64,000 nt of DNA from Myxococcus hansupus (GTDB lineage Bacteria; Myxococcota; Myxococcia; Myxococcales; Myxococcaceae), in assembly GCF_000280925.3 (NCBI RefSeq), contig NZ_CP012109.1, positions 2,314,501 through 2,378,500 of the forward strand. Direction: 5' to 3'. Each line of letters begins with the position of its first letter. The first letter of the stretch is position 1. The notes beneath the pieces were generated by a model. It worked only from the letters and a program-made list of their open reading frames with translations, searched no databases and was not told where the DNA came from. This document shows, one piece after another, positions 41,616-51,228 of this stretch. Made by a program: the position numbers and the translations under genes.

Positions 41616-42419
41616 TCAGGCCCACCGCTGCGCTTCCACCGTGCGGTGGGTGAGGAAGAGGGAGAACACGATGACGGAGGCGAAGAACACCAGCGACTGC
41701 AGCTCCATCACGCCCTTGATCATCCCCTGGAGCTGGAGGTCGCAGGCGACGTAGGCCAGTGCCGAGCGCAGGGGCTCGTCCGCGCGCCGGGCGAGCTGGC
41801 CCAGCAGCATCCACGCCAGCAGGGTGCAGAAGGTGAGGAAGGCCGCCAGCATCTGGCTCTCCGTCAGCGCGGAGATGAACAAGCCCACGGCCATGCAGGT
41901 GGCGCCCCAGAGCAGCAGCGCGCCGTAGCCCAGCAGGACGGTGGACCACTCCAGCGCGAGGCCGGATTCGGCGCGGCCGAACACGGACAGGAGCAGGGGG
42001 AAGACGAGCGTGAGTCCCAGCGTGGCGGTGATGACGCCCAGGCCGCCCAGGTACTTGCCGAGCACGATTTCAATGGGGCGCACGGGCGCCGTCATCAGCA
42101 GCTCGAAGGTGCGGTTGCGCTTCTCCTCCGCGAACAGCCGCATGGACAGGAAGGGCGTGACGACCAGGGTGATGACGAGCACGCTGCCCCAGAGCTCCAC
42201 CACCACCCCGTCCGTGAGGTTGCGGTACATGTTGAAGTCCGGGGACATCTGGGACCAGCCCACCCGGCGCGCCACGGCCTGGACCTCATTGAAGCCTTGC
42301 AGCAGGTCCGTGAAGTAGAAGGCCGTCAGCGCCGCCATCGCCGTGAAGACCGCGTAGGCCCACGGGGTGGTGAAGTAGATGGACAGTTCCTTGCGGGCAA
42401 TCGCCAGGGCGGTGCGCAT
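41616..42419 (-). CDS. ABC-2 type permease (GldF-like)
   Basis: A 267-aa inner-membrane protein with about six helices: FTAMAALTAFYFTDLL, VVVELWGSVLVITLVVTPFL, YLGGLGVITATLGLTLVFPL, GYGALLLWGATCMAVGLFIS, LAAFLTFCTLLAWMLLG and LVFFASVIVFSLFL. The cytoplasmic loop RLFAEEKRNRTFELLMTAPV is the conserved ABC-2 permease motif next to the ATPase contact. It lies between the ATPase and GldG-like genes with gaps of 30 and 1 bp. Confidence 0.9.
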   Translation of the reverse strand: MRTALAIARKELSIYFTTPWAYAVFTAMAALTAFYFTDLLQGFNEVQAVARRVGWSQMSPDFNMYRNLTDGVVVELWGSVLVITLVVTPFLSMRLFAEEKRNRTFELLMTAPVRPIEIVLGKYLGGLGVITATLGLTLVFPLLLSVFGRAESGLALEWSTVLLGYGALLLWGATCMAVGLFISALTESQMLAAFLTFCTLLAWMLLGQLARRADEPLRSALAYVACDLQLQGMIKGVMELQSLVFFASVIVFSLFLTHRTVEAQRWA

Positions 42420-42449
42420 GGAGTTGGGGTCCTCGAAGGGAGGCCGCGT

Positions 42450-43178
42450 TCAGGCGGCGGTCAGCTTGATGAAGACTTCTTCCAGCGACGCGCTCTCCGC
42501 CTGGCCATGAAGGCGGGCCAGTTGGTGGATGTCGTCGTAGGCCGCCATCTTCCCTTGGTGGATGATGAGCACCTTCTCGCACGTCATCGTTACTTCCGGG
42601 AGGATGTGCGTGGAGAGGATGACGGTGTGCTTGCCGGCCAGGCCCTTGATGAGCGCGCGCAGCTCGGCGCGCTGCGCCGGGTCCAGGCCTTCGGTGGGCT
42701 CGTCCAGGATGAGCACCGGCGGTGAGCCGAGCAGGGCCTGCGCGATGCCCACGCGCTGCTTGTAGCCCTTGGACAGATTCTGGATGACGCGGTCCATGAC
42801 GTGCGTCACCCCCATGAGGTTGGCGACGCGCTCCAGCTCGGCGGCGAGCGCCCGCCCGGACAGGCCCTTCAGCGAGGCGACGAAGCGCAGATAGCCGCGG
42901 ACCGTCATCTCCACGTAGAGCGGGGGCATCTCCGGCAGGTAGCCGATGCGGCGCTTTACCTCGAGCGGCTGCGCCTCCACGTCGTAGCCCCCGACGCGCA
43001 CCACCCCCTCCGACGGGGGGATGAAGCCGGTGAGCATCTTCATGGTGGTGGACTTGCCGGCGCCGTTGGGTCCGAGGAAGCCGAGTATCTGCCCCTCCTC
43101 GACCTGGAAGGTGAGGTCGTCCACGGCCACCCGGTCTCGGTATCGCTTGGTGAGGTACTGGACCTCAATCATCGGCAT
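42450..43178 (-). CDS. ABC transporter ATP-binding protein (GldA-like)
   Basis: A 242-aa ATPase. Walker A GFLGPNGAGKST, Q-loop GYLPEMPPLY, signature LSKGYKQRVGIA, Walker B PVLILDEPTEGLDP and H-loop ILSTHILPEV all present and in order, ending in a short C-terminal extension. It is the first gene of a four-gene operon with permease, GldG-like and DUF4340 genes. In Bacteroidetes the equivalents are needed for gliding; in other bacteria relatives serve other export tasks, so the substrate here is unknown. An ATG six bases inside is an alternative start. Confidence 0.93.
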   Translation of the reverse strand: MPMIEVQYLTKRYRDRVAVDDLTFQVEEGQILGFLGPNGAGKSTTMKMLTGFIPPSEGVVRVGGYDVEAQPLEVKRRIGYLPEMPPLYVEMTVRGYLRFVASLKGLSGRALAAELERVANLMGVTHVMDRVIQNLSKGYKQRVGIAQALLGSPPVLILDEPTEGLDPAQRAELRALIKGLAGKHTVILSTHILPEVTMTCEKVLIIHQGKMAAYDDIHQLARLHGQAESASLEEVFIKLTAA

Positions 43179-43392
43179 GGGGGCTTCCGGTGAAGGATGC
43201 GGTCATCGCTGGGCCGCCGGGGTGTTTCTCCGGACGGCCCCGGAGAGGGGGGCCGGTATTAAACCCGACATTCGGATGTTTAGGCGACCCTGACTCCGGG
43301 TACGGGCTTCGCTCGCGCACTGGCCAGACTTCTGCAAGAAGGGCCACCGGTGTGGTTTTCCGGACACACCGAACAGGGGTAGTGAGGCGCGT

Positions 43393-44586
43393 ATGCCAAT
43401 CGTGGTCCAGAAGTACGGCGGTTCGTCCGTCGCTGGCGTGGAGAAGCTCCGCAAGGTCGCCCAGCGGGTGAAGGCCCGGCGCGAGGCGGGCTATCAGGTG
43501 GTCGTCGTGGTGAGTGCCATGGGCGACACCACGGACGAGCTGCTGGCGCTGGCCAAGGGCGTTTCGCCGGACCCGCCGCGCCGCGAACTGGACATGCTGC
43601 TCACGTGCGGCGAGCGCATCTCCATGGCGCTGCTCTCCATGGCGCTCCAGGAGATGGAGGTGCCGGCCATCAGCTTCACCGGCAGCCAGAGCGGCATCAT
43701 CACCACGGACGCGCACTCGCAGGCGCGCATCGTGGAGGTGAGGCCCTTCCGCATCCATGACGAGCTGGCGCGGGGCAAGGTCGTCATCGTCGCGGGTTAC
43801 CAGGGCGTGTCCTTCAAGAAGGAAGTGACGACGCTGGGGCGCGGCGGCTCGGACACCACGGCGGTGGCCCTGGCGGCGGCGTTGGACGCGGAGGCGTGTG
43901 AAATCTATTCGGACGTGGACGGCGTGTTCAGCGCGGACCCCCGGGTGGTCCCCGATGCGCGCAAGCTGGAGACGCTGAGCTACGACGAGATGCAGGAGTT
44001 GGCGAGCGCGGGCGCCAAGGTGCTCAACGCCCAGGCGGTGGAGTGGGCCAAGGCCCGCGGCATCACCATCCTCGCCCGTTCGGCGCATGGCGAGGGGACG
44101 GGGACCGCGGTGCAGGAGCTGACCGTGCCTTCGGAGAGCCGGCTCAAGGGCGTCACCGCCGACGCGGAGATGGCGGTGCTGACGGCGGCCGAGCCCGTCC
44201 CTCTGGCCGAGCTGCTGGAGTTCCTGGACGCGCGCGTCGTGCGAGGCCGGACGCTGGACTTCGAGGGGCCCACGGGGGGCGCGCGCCGGACGGCCATCAC
44301 CATCCCGCTGGCGGACGTGCATGGCCCGGACGCCCTGCGCCGTGAACTGGTCACGCGCTTTGGCGACGCCGTGTCATGGCGCGAGGACCTGGGGACCGTC
44401 ACCTGTGTGGGCGTGGGGCTGAACTCGGACTGGGCTCCGCTGCGCCGGGCGCTGGTGGCCGCGGAGGAGCTCTCAGCCCCTGTGTATTCGGTCCACACCT
44501 CGCCCTTGCAGCTCACGCTGCTCGTGGACAAAGCGCACTTGAAAGCGCTGACGGCCCGGCTGCACCGGGAGCTGCTCGGAGGGTAG
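43393..44586 (+). CDS. lysC: Aspartate kinase
   Basis: Phosphorylates aspartate, the first step towards lysine, threonine, methionine and diaminopimelate. The 397-aa product has [17 protein letters not shown] near the start, [15 protein letters not shown], and [20 protein letters not shown] followed by [15 protein letters not shown], the kinase core. C-terminal ACT-type regulatory sequence follows from about residue 260 ([30 protein letters not shown]), so feedback inhibition is likely. Single gene, divergent from the ABC operon; its promoter must lie in the 214-bp gap. In myxobacteria the product also supplies DAP for the cell wall. Confidence 0.95.
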   Translation: MPIVVQKYGGSSVAGVEKLRKVAQRVKARREAGYQVVVVVSAMGDTTDELLALAKGVSPDPPRRELDMLLTCGERISMALLSMALQEMEVPAISFTGSQSGIITTDAHSQARIVEVRPFRIHDELARGKVVIVAGYQGVSFKKEVTTLGRGGSDTTAVALAAALDAEACEIYSDVDGVFSADPRVVPDARKLETLSYDEMQELASAGAKVLNAQAVEWAKARGITILARSAHGEGTGTAVQELTVPSESRLKGVTADAEMAVLTAAEPVPLAELLEFLDARVVRGRTLDFEGPTGGARRTAITIPLADVHGPDALRRELVTRFGDAVSWREDLGTVTCVGVGLNSDWAPLRRALVAAEELSAPVYSVHTSPLQLTLLVDKAHLKALTARLHRELLGG

Positions 44587-44715
44587 GAACTTTCCCATTC
44601 TGGGCATTCCAGCGCCCCGCCATCCCAATCCCCCCGCACGGGGAGGGTACCCCGCTTCCCTCCCTGGGGTTCGTGCCTACCGTCCGGTCCTGGATGTGTG
44701 GCTGGGAGGAACGGG

Positions 44716-47283
44716 ATGGCGAAGGCAAGCCGTTGGGCAGGGTGGGTGTGCGGGCTCGCCCTCGTGATGCTGGGCAGTGGCTGTGACGAGGCCGCCGTCC
44801 GCCCGGTGATTCCGGGAGACCGGCATGACACGCCGCCCCTGAATGACGGCTACGACGGCGGCGACGGTGAGCCGCACCCGGGCCTCATCGACGCGGGTTC
44901 GCCCGACGCGGGAACCGGGGATCCCGAGCCGCCCGACGCCGGCCCGGTGGAGCCGCCCCCGCGGGATTCGGGCGCCGTGCGCGAGGAGAACCGCCGCCCC
45001 GGCACGACGGCGTGGCGCATCACCCGCAACGCCCACAGCCGTGAAATCGAAGGCTATGCGCTGAAGGCCACGCTGACGCAGGGCGAGACGCTGCGCGTCG
45101 CGGTGTCGGTGTCCGAGGCCCGCTCCTTCCGCTGGTACGTGTACCGGATGGGCTACTACGCAGGCACGGGGGCCCGCGAGGTGGCGCGAGGCGGCCCGGT
45201 GCCCGGCGTGCGCCAGGGCGACTGCCCCGCGGACCGGGCCACCGGTGCCGTGGCCTGTACCTGGGCGCCCACGTTGGAGGTGCCCGTCGGAGAGGACTGG
45301 GTCCGCGGCGTGTACGTGGTGAAGCTGGTGCGCGAGGACAACCACCAGCGCTACGTGCCCTTCTTCGTGCGGGACGCGAACCCGCGCGCGGAGGTGGCCG
45401 TGCTCATCCCCACCGCGACGTGGGCCGCCTACAACACCTGGGGCGGCACCAGTCTCTATGACGACCGGGACCGGGTGATGCGCGAGCACGGCGTGAGCCG
45501 CGCTTTCAAGGTCTCCTATGACCGGCCCAACTCCCGGGGCCACGGCAGCGGACACCTGCTGACGGATGACCTGAGCCTGGTGCAGTGGCTGGAGTCGCAG
45601 GACCTGGACGTGGGCTACTTCACCGACGAGGACCTGGACGCCAGCTACGACTTCCTGGCCGGGGCGAAGGCCTTCTTCATGTCCGGCCATGACGAGTACT
45701 GGAGCCCCCGCATCCGCGAGTACGCGGACCGGGCCGTGGCGGAGGGCCGCTCGCTGCTCAACCTCGGCGCGAACAATGCCTATTGGCAGGTGCAGATGGA
45801 GCCGTCCAAGGACGGCCGGGCCCGCCGTGTCATCGCCTGCTACAAGGGACACGCGAATGACCCGTACCAGGGCCCCCAGCGCACGGTGAAGTTCCGCGAG
45901 CGCGTGGTGGGGCGGCCGGAGAACGCGCTGCTCGGCGTGCAGTTCTCCAGCCGCTGGCACCAGTTCGGCTTCCCGGCCGTCATCACCAACCCGGGGCACT
46001 GGGCGCTGGCGGGCTCGGGGTTGAAGGCCGGTGACACGCTGTGGATGGCCAACGGCTACGAGGTGGACCAGCTCGCGAGCAACGGCCACTCCCCGGATGG
46101 CGTGGACGTGCTGGCCGAGTCCCCTCTGCTGTCGCTGCAGGGCGCCTTCGGCTTCGGTCACATGGTGCTGCGCAAGCAGGGCGGCGCCTACGTGTTCTCC
46201 TCGGGCGGCATCGACTTCGTGCGCACGCTGGCCTCCGAGGACATGGCGGACCCGCGCGCGGCGCGCATCGTGGCCAACGTGCTCTACAAGGCCCTGGGCC
46301 GGGCGGTGCCCGACACCCTGGTGCGCTTCGAGCGGCAGAACCGCGCCAGCGCCCAGGGGCCCTTCGCGGCGCAGGTGCGGACGGTGGCCGGTGTTCCCGG
46401 GCAGCGCAGCCGGGCCGGGGCCTCCGTGCCCGGCAACGCGCTGGGGGCGCCCACGGCGGTGGCGCTGCTCCCCGAGGGTGGCCTCGTGGTGGCGGACGGT
46501 TATGGCAACGCGGTGAAGCGGGTCGCGGCCGGGGGCGAGGTGACGACGCTGGCCTCGGGGCTCAACGGGCCCATGGGCATCGCCACGGACGCCGCGGGCA
46601 ACGTGTATGTGTCCGACACGGACCACTACGTCATTCGCCGCATCGACCCGGAAGGGAAGGTGGAGCTGTTCGCCGGAAGCACGCCCGGGCTGCAGGACGG
46701 CCCCGCGAAGCAGGCGGCCTTCAACCAGCCCGCGGGCCTGACGGTGACTCCGGACGGCAGCGCGCTGCTGGTGGCGGACCTGAACAACGGGGTGATTCGC
46801 CGCATCGACCTGGTGGCGGAGGGCCACCCGGTGACGACGCTGCAGGGTGACTGGCTGTACCGGCCCTCGGGGGTGACGGTGAGCGAGGACGGCGGCACGC
46901 TCTACGTCGTCGAGTCCGGCATGTCGCGGGTGGTGCGCATCCGTGACGGCGTCACCTCGGTGGTGGCGGGCACGACGCCGGGCTTCCGCGACGGCGCCCC
47001 CGAGTCGTCACAGTTCCTGCCGTACCTGGGCATCGCGGTGCTGAAGGACGGCTCCCTCGCGGTGTCGGACCCGGGCAACTACCGCGTGCGTCGCATCCAC
47101 CTGGATGGGAACGGGCAGGCGCGCAAGGTGACGACGCTCGCGGGCAGTGGAACCTACGGCCACGCGGACGGGCCGGGAGAGGACGCGCAGCTCGTTCTCC
47201 CGGCCGGTCTGGTGGTGGGGCCGGATGGCCGCCTCTACGTGGCGGACTCCGGTAATGCGTTGGTGCGCACCATCACTCCATGA
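44716..47283 (+). CDS. Secreted lipoprotein: N,N-dimethylformamidase-beta-like domain plus NHL repeats
   Basis: An 855-aa protein with lipobox LGSGC and a Pro/Asp-rich linker. A first large domain at about residues 95-545 carries RWYVYRMGYYAGTGAREVAR and PTATWAAYNTWGGTSLYDDR followed by AFFMSGHDEYWSPRIREYAD, matching the N,N-dimethylformamidase large-subunit-like domain. From about 565 to the end five NHL-type beta-propeller units follow (MGIATDAAGNVYVSDTDHYV; GLVVGPDGRLYVADSGNALV). Anchored on the envelope or secreted; the enzymatic activity is inferred from the domain only. GGGAGGA precedes the chosen ATG. Its stop overlaps the 3' end of the convergent beta-helix gene by 11 bp. Confidence 0.82.
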   Translation: MAKASRWAGWVCGLALVMLGSGCDEAAVRPVIPGDRHDTPPLNDGYDGGDGEPHPGLIDAGSPDAGTGDPEPPDAGPVEPPPRDSGAVREENRRPGTTAWRITRNAHSREIEGYALKATLTQGETLRVAVSVSEARSFRWYVYRMGYYAGTGAREVARGGPVPGVRQGDCPADRATGAVACTWAPTLEVPVGEDWVRGVYVVKLVREDNHQRYVPFFVRDANPRAEVAVLIPTATWAAYNTWGGTSLYDDRDRVMREHGVSRAFKVSYDRPNSRGHGSGHLLTDDLSLVQWLESQDLDVGYFTDEDLDASYDFLAGAKAFFMSGHDEYWSPRIREYADRAVAEGRSLLNLGANNAYWQVQMEPSKDGRARRVIACYKGHANDPYQGPQRTVKFRERVVGRPENALLGVQFSSRWHQFGFPAVITNPGHWALAGSGLKAGDTLWMANGYEVDQLASNGHSPDGVDVLAESPLLSLQGAFGFGHMVLRKQGGAYVFSSGGIDFVRTLASEDMADPRAARIVANVLYKALGRAVPDTLVRFERQNRASAQGPFAAQVRTVAGVPGQRSRAGASVPGNALGAPTAVALLPEGGLVVADGYGNAVKRVAAGGEVTTLASGLNGPMGIATDAAGNVYVSDTDHYVIRRIDPEGKVELFAGSTPGLQDGPAKQAAFNQPAGLTVTPDGSALLVADLNNGVIRRIDLVAEGHPVTTLQGDWLYRPSGVTVSEDGGTLYVVESGMSRVVRIRDGVTSVVAGTTPGFRDGAPESSQFLPYLGIAVLKDGSLAVSDPGNYRVRRIHLDGNGQARKVTTLAGSGTYGHADGPGEDAQLVLPAGLVVGPDGRLYVADSGNALVRTITP

Positions 47284-48913
47284 GCGCCGCGGTCGCGGTG
47301 TCGGGGCAGTCGGACTCCACCGCGCCGATGTCGGGCGCGGCGCCGCAGTAGGGCAGGCCCAGGTCCATGCCCCGGTCCACCGCGCTCGCACCGGGCATCA
47401 GCGTGTCCAGGTCCACCAGGGGCTCGCCGCTTTCACCCGAGCCCAGCTCGACGCCGTTCGTCAGCCAGGCGGCGAGTCTGGCGCCGACCCAGTTACTCTG
47501 GGTGGACACGAAGATGCCCGTGTTGAAGGCCGCGTCCGTCAGGTAGAGGTTGGACTCCATGCGGAGGCCCGGGGCGGACAAGCCCATGCTGACCGCGTTG
47601 CGCGTGGCGAACAGGTTGTTGCGCACCGCCACGTTGCTGGAGGCCCCGCCGGTGCCGTGGCCCACCACGAACGCGAAGCCGTCCGTGCCCACGACGGTGT
47701 TGTGCAGCACGCGCACGTCGCTGCCATTTTCAATGCGGATGCCGGAGCCTTCGGGCGTCTTCAAGTCGTGGATGCGGTTGCGCCGGATGGAGATGTTGGT
47801 GGGCGGCGCGCCCACGCGGTTTCCGCCCACGGCGATACCAATGGAGGAATCGAAGATGTCGTTCTCCTCGATGACGACATTCTTCGCGGAGTAGTGCACC
47901 ACCACGGCCTCGCCGCGTGACGAGGTGGACTTGGTGAACCCGTACATGCGGTTGCCGCGCACGACGACGTCGTGACACGTCTTGAGGTCCACGGCGTTCT
48001 CCCGGTTGTCGTACATCTCGTTGTCCTCGATGACGACGCCGCGCGCCGGGGCGTTGTTGCTGAAGCCCTCGGGCCCGAGGCACTGCACCGAGTCACCCGA
48101 GTTGTCGTGGATTTCGTTGCCGCGGATGGTGATGTCCGACGACGTGGGGGCAATGACGATGCCGTGCGAGTCCACGTTGCCACGCGCGAAGTGGTGGATG
48201 TGGTTGTTCTCGAAGGTGAGGCCCTTGGCGCCGTAGTCGGTGCTGATGCCGCTGCCGAACGCGCCGTGGTGCAGCTCGTTGTCCGCGACGACGGTGCCCT
48301 CGGTGTTGCCGGAGAACGTCATGGCGACCTGCCGCTGCCCGCGGACATCGAACTCGAAGCCCTCGATGCGCCAGTGCGGCCGCTGCACGTGGGCCATGAA
48401 CCAGCCGCTGGAGGTGGGGACCACCTTGGGCGCGCCTTCACCGCGCAGGGTGATGGGCGCGGACGCGGTGCCCGCCTGGGCGCTCGCGTCGATGACGAGC
48501 TTCTCCTCGTAGGTGCCCTTCTGGACGCGGATGATTTCGCCCGGGCCCACGAGCGTCAGGGCCTTGGAGATGGTGCGCAGGGGCTTGTCTTGGGTGCCAT
48601 TCGCCGAGTCGTTGCCGGACGGGCTGACGTACCACTCACGCGCGTACGTGGGGGGCGCGGGCGGCTCGTCAGGGCGGGGGACTGGCACGGGAGGCGGCTG
48701 CTCCGCGACGGGAGGACCGTCGCTCGTGTCGTCGTTGCCCTGCGGCTGGGGTGTGGGCGCGGGCTCGGTGGGGGCCGAGGGTTGGCGTGAGCCCGGGAAG
48801 CTGGGCAACGGGTTCTCGCCGGATGCGGGAGCAGGCTCCTGCGGGCTGCTAGAGCAGGCGACGCCACCCACGGACATGAGTCCGAGGAGGCACAAGCTGC
48901 GCAGTCTGGACAT
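47273..48913 (-). CDS. Right-handed parallel beta-helix lipoprotein
   Basis: A 546-aa protein with signal LCLLGLMSVGGVACSS (lipobox GVAC) and a long Pro/Pro-Glu linker to residue 90. WYVSPSGNDSANGTQDKPLR opens the typical polysaccharide-lyase-like beta-helix domain, with repeats such as NNHIHHFARGNVDSHGI, RGNEIHDNSGDSVQC, EDNEMYDNRENAV and RNRIHDLKTPEGSGI. Such proteins bind or degrade polysaccharides; catalytic residues cannot be assigned. It may act on matrix polysaccharide. It is convergent and 3'-overlapping with the dimethylformamidase-like gene. Confidence 0.88.
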   Translation of the reverse strand: MSRLRSLCLLGLMSVGGVACSSSPQEPAPASGENPLPSFPGSRQPSAPTEPAPTPQPQGNDDTSDGPPVAEQPPPVPVPRPDEPPAPPTYAREWYVSPSGNDSANGTQDKPLRTISKALTLVGPGEIIRVQKGTYEEKLVIDASAQAGTASAPITLRGEGAPKVVPTSSGWFMAHVQRPHWRIEGFEFDVRGQRQVAMTFSGNTEGTVVADNELHHGAFGSGISTDYGAKGLTFENNHIHHFARGNVDSHGIVIAPTSSDITIRGNEIHDNSGDSVQCLGPEGFSNNAPARGVVIEDNEMYDNRENAVDLKTCHDVVVRGNRMYGFTKSTSSRGEAVVVHYSAKNVVIEENDIFDSSIGIAVGGNRVGAPPTNISIRRNRIHDLKTPEGSGIRIENGSDVRVLHNTVVGTDGFAFVVGHGTGGASSNVAVRNNLFATRNAVSMGLSAPGLRMESNLYLTDAAFNTGIFVSTQSNWVGARLAAWLTNGVELGSGESGEPLVDLDTLMPGASAVDRGMDLGLPYCGAAPDIGAVESDCPDTATAALME

Positions 48914-49168
48914 GGGGGTCGGCTCCTGGGGAGGTAAGGGGCGAGCCGAGAACGTCCCCGCGGTTGAGTCCTATTCTGCTTCCCGCTCATGCCCGCACCC
49001 TCGTGCAGCAGGCGACCTGCCGCGCGATGCAGGCCCGGCGCGGGCGCCATGGCTCCACCGCTCCTCTGTGGAACGGCGCGGCGGTGGGGCCTCGCGGCCG
49101 CCCGCTCGTCCTACTGGGGGAGTGGAGAGCGTGTGGAGTGTCGCCCGGAGGGGCAGGGGCCGTGGCCG

Positions 49169-49495
49169 TCAGTCCGGGGCGCGCGTGCTGGCCAGAATCC
49201 AGGACAAATAGGGCGCATGTCCGTCCGCGACGTCCAGGCGCAGCACCTCCGGGACGTCGTAGGGGTGAAGCTCGACGATGCGGGCGCGCAGCGGCTCGAA
49301 GAGGGCGGCGCGTGTCTTGAGGATGAGCAACACTTCGGCCTCATCTTGGACGTGTCCCTCCCACCGGTAGATTGAGCGCACGCCGGGGACGAGGTTGCCA
49401 CACGCGGCGAGCTGCTCCTCCACGAGCGCGCGCGCCAACTCGGCGGCCTTGTCCGTGGAGGGGGCGGTGACGAGGACGATGATGGCGTCGGTCAT
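49169..49495 (-). CDS. cutA: Divalent-cation tolerance protein CutA
   Basis: A 108-aa trimeric cytoplasmic protein, linked to copper tolerance by name though its true role is debated. Landmarks: [60 protein letters not shown] and PYLSWILAST, all conserved CutA stretches. The start MTDAIIVLVTAP is chosen by homology; longer in-frame sequence reads as the opposite side of the neighbour gene. It lies 55 bp downstream of the DnaC-like gene. Confidence 0.94.
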   Translation of the reverse strand: MTDAIIVLVTAPSTDKAAELARALVEEQLAACGNLVPGVRSIYRWEGHVQDEAEVLLILKTRAALFEPLRARIVELHPYDVPEVLRLDVADGHAPYLSWILASTRAPD

Positions 49496-49550
49496 GGGCG
49501 GAAGGATGCGTGAAGCCGTCCTTGCCCGTCGAGCCACCCGTGCGCGGGGC

Positions 49551-50513
49551 TCAGCGGCCCAGGGGCCGCCCGTGGCCCGAGGGATGGCGCATGGGGGCCT
49601 CCATCTCCTGGCGGGTCCGGCGCAGATCCGGTGTGTCCTTCGGGAACTCGATGAAGGTGCACAGCTCGCACAGCCGGCTGTAGATGCGCTCACCCACGCG
49701 CTCGCGCAGCAGTTCCATTTCACGGACCGCGCCGCGCGCGTCCTCGGTGGTCCGGTAGCCCGAAGGCGCCGCGCTCCGGACGGCTCGCTTCTCCGGCTCC
49801 AGCGAGTAGTTCGTCGCGAACAGCGTGGTGCGTCCCGCGTTGTAGCGGCGGGCAATCAGCTCATCGAGCGTCTCCATCTCGAAGGGACTGCCGCGCCCCT
49901 TGCCCATCTCGTCGATGGCGAGGACCTCGACCTCCGACAGCGGCCCGATGATTTCTCCGCCGCTCTTGCCCTCCTGGAAGCCGCGCCGGATGGTGGCGTA
50001 GAGCAGGGAGATTTCGACGTAGCGGCCGCGCACGCCCAGCTCCAGCGCGAGGTGCGCGAGCGTCGCCGCCAAAAGGTGCGTCTTCCCCGTGCCGACAGGG
50101 CCACTCAGGATGAAACCCTTGGACGAATTGCCCTGCACGTACTGATAGGCGAACTGCATCGCCACGTTCCGGCCCCGGTCCTGTTCTTCCTTGGACGCGC
50201 GGTAGTTGTCGAACGTGGCGTGCGCGGCCGAGGCGGGGATGCCCAGGGCATCGAAGCGGGAGATGCGCTTGCGCAGCTTCGTGCACGTGCACTGCTCCAT
50301 CACCTCGTAGCGGCGGGGGCCAACCTTCTGGCTGAACTCACCCTCGCGCTCGACGAGCACGTGCCCGCGTCCGCCGCACACCGAGCAATGTTCGGAGCAC
50401 GCGCAGATGCGTGCCTGGGCCTGGTCCCCACGGCGCTCGATGACATAGGTCCGCCCGCCGCACACACCACACGCCTCGCCATTCGCCTTTGGAGCCATCT
50501 CACGCACCGCCAT
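49551..50513 (-). CDS. DnaC/DnaI-like ATP-binding protein (helicase loader type) with Cys-rich N-terminus
   Basis: A 320-aa protein. The N-terminal part has zinc-binding-like cysteines: CGVC (15-18), CACSEHCSVC (37-46) and CTC (75-77). The AAA+ domain follows: Walker A GPVGTGKT (138-145), VEVLAIDEMGKGRGSPFEME as Walker B, and TLFATNYSLEPEKR with sensor motif. DnaC and DnaI load the replicative helicase DnaB; the zinc module and ATPase fit DnaI in particular. The preceding gene, 59 bp upstream, encodes a helical protein that may be a partner. Transposon IstB-type ATPases are the main alternative, but no transposase is near. Confidence 0.85.
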   Translation of the reverse strand: MAVREMAPKANGEACGVCGGRTYVIERRGDQAQARICACSEHCSVCGGRGHVLVEREGEFSQKVGPRRYEVMEQCTCTKLRKRISRFDALGIPASAAHATFDNYRASKEEQDRGRNVAMQFAYQYVQGNSSKGFILSGPVGTGKTHLLAATLAHLALELGVRGRYVEISLLYATIRRGFQEGKSGGEIIGPLSEVEVLAIDEMGKGRGSPFEMETLDELIARRYNAGRTTLFATNYSLEPEKRAVRSAAPSGYRTTEDARGAVREMELLRERVGERIYSRLCELCTFIEFPKDTPDLRRTRQEMEAPMRHPSGHGRPLGR

Positions 50514-50571
50514 ACCAGAGCCTCCCTCGGCCGTCAGTCCACTGAACGGGCGGGCAGGCGAAAGTGCCCGC

Positions 50572-51228
50572 CTACATCTCCTTCATGCCGAGCCGCCGCC
50601 GCACCGTGGCCAGCACCCGGAACCGCCGCGCCACCTTCCGCGCGCGCGGCGACATCACCTGCTGCTCGGTGGACGCGGCCATGGCCTCGCGCCACAGCGC
50701 GCAGCGATCCGTAAAGGGCAGGGCGCGCAGCAGCAACAGGAAGGCCAGGGCTTCCTGGGCATCCATGGCCGCCGGTTCCTCCGGGACATGGGTCAGGAGG
50801 GTGATGCGCAGGCTGCGCACACGGTGCGCAAGTGCCTCCTCCCGCCCCGCCAGGTCCTCGAGCGCGGTGCAGAGCCGCGCGTGCCGCGTCTCCTCCCAGG
50901 AGCGGGTGCGCTTGCGCCGGGGCGAGGAGGCCTCCTCGGTGCCCGCGCCCGCCGCCAGCTCTCGGTACTTCTTGATCTCCGACTCCACCTGCCGGCGACA
51001 GGCGCGCAGCGAGCGGAGCACCGGCTCACCGGGGCGCGCGTCCCAGAGGGCCTTCTCCGCGGAGCGGGAGATGCCCTTGGCCACCACCTCGAAGGGAACC
51101 CCTTCCCGGGCCCAGGTCGTCAAAAGCTCGGTGTCCAGCGCGGAGAGCATCAGCCCCGCGCCACGCACGGCGAGGAAGTAGTCCTGGACCAGCTCTTCGA
51201 AGCTGGCGCTTTCGGGGAGGAGACTCAT
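50572..51228 (-). CDS. Unknown protein, possible DnaD-like partner of the helicase-loader gene
   Basis: A 218-aa product starting MSLLPESASFEELVQDYFLA. The segment GLMLSALDTELLTTWAREGV followed by PFEVVAKGI resembles the pattern of DnaD-type replication restart domains (leucine-rich helix, W, then E-x-I), but the match is only by eye. The rest is basic and helical (SPRARKVARRFRVLATVRRR). No signal or membrane span. It lies directly upstream of the DnaC/DnaI-like gene on the same strand. The start with GGGGAGGAG upstream was preferred over an ATG 75 bases further out. Confidence 0.72.
   Translation of the reverse strand: MSLLPESASFEELVQDYFLAVRGAGLMLSALDTELLTTWAREGVPFEVVAKGISRSAEKALWDARPGEPVLRSLRACRRQVESEIKKYRELAAGAGTEEASSPRRKRTRSWEETRHARLCTALEDLAGREEALAHRVRSLRITLLTHVPEEPAAMDAQEALAFLLLLRALPFTDRCALWREAMAASTEQQVMSPRARKVARRFRVLATVRRRLGMKEM

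Noticed and set aside
49551-50513. IstB-type transposon ATPase
   Set aside because: No transposase gene or terminal repeats nearby, and the Cys-rich N-terminus fits DnaI better.
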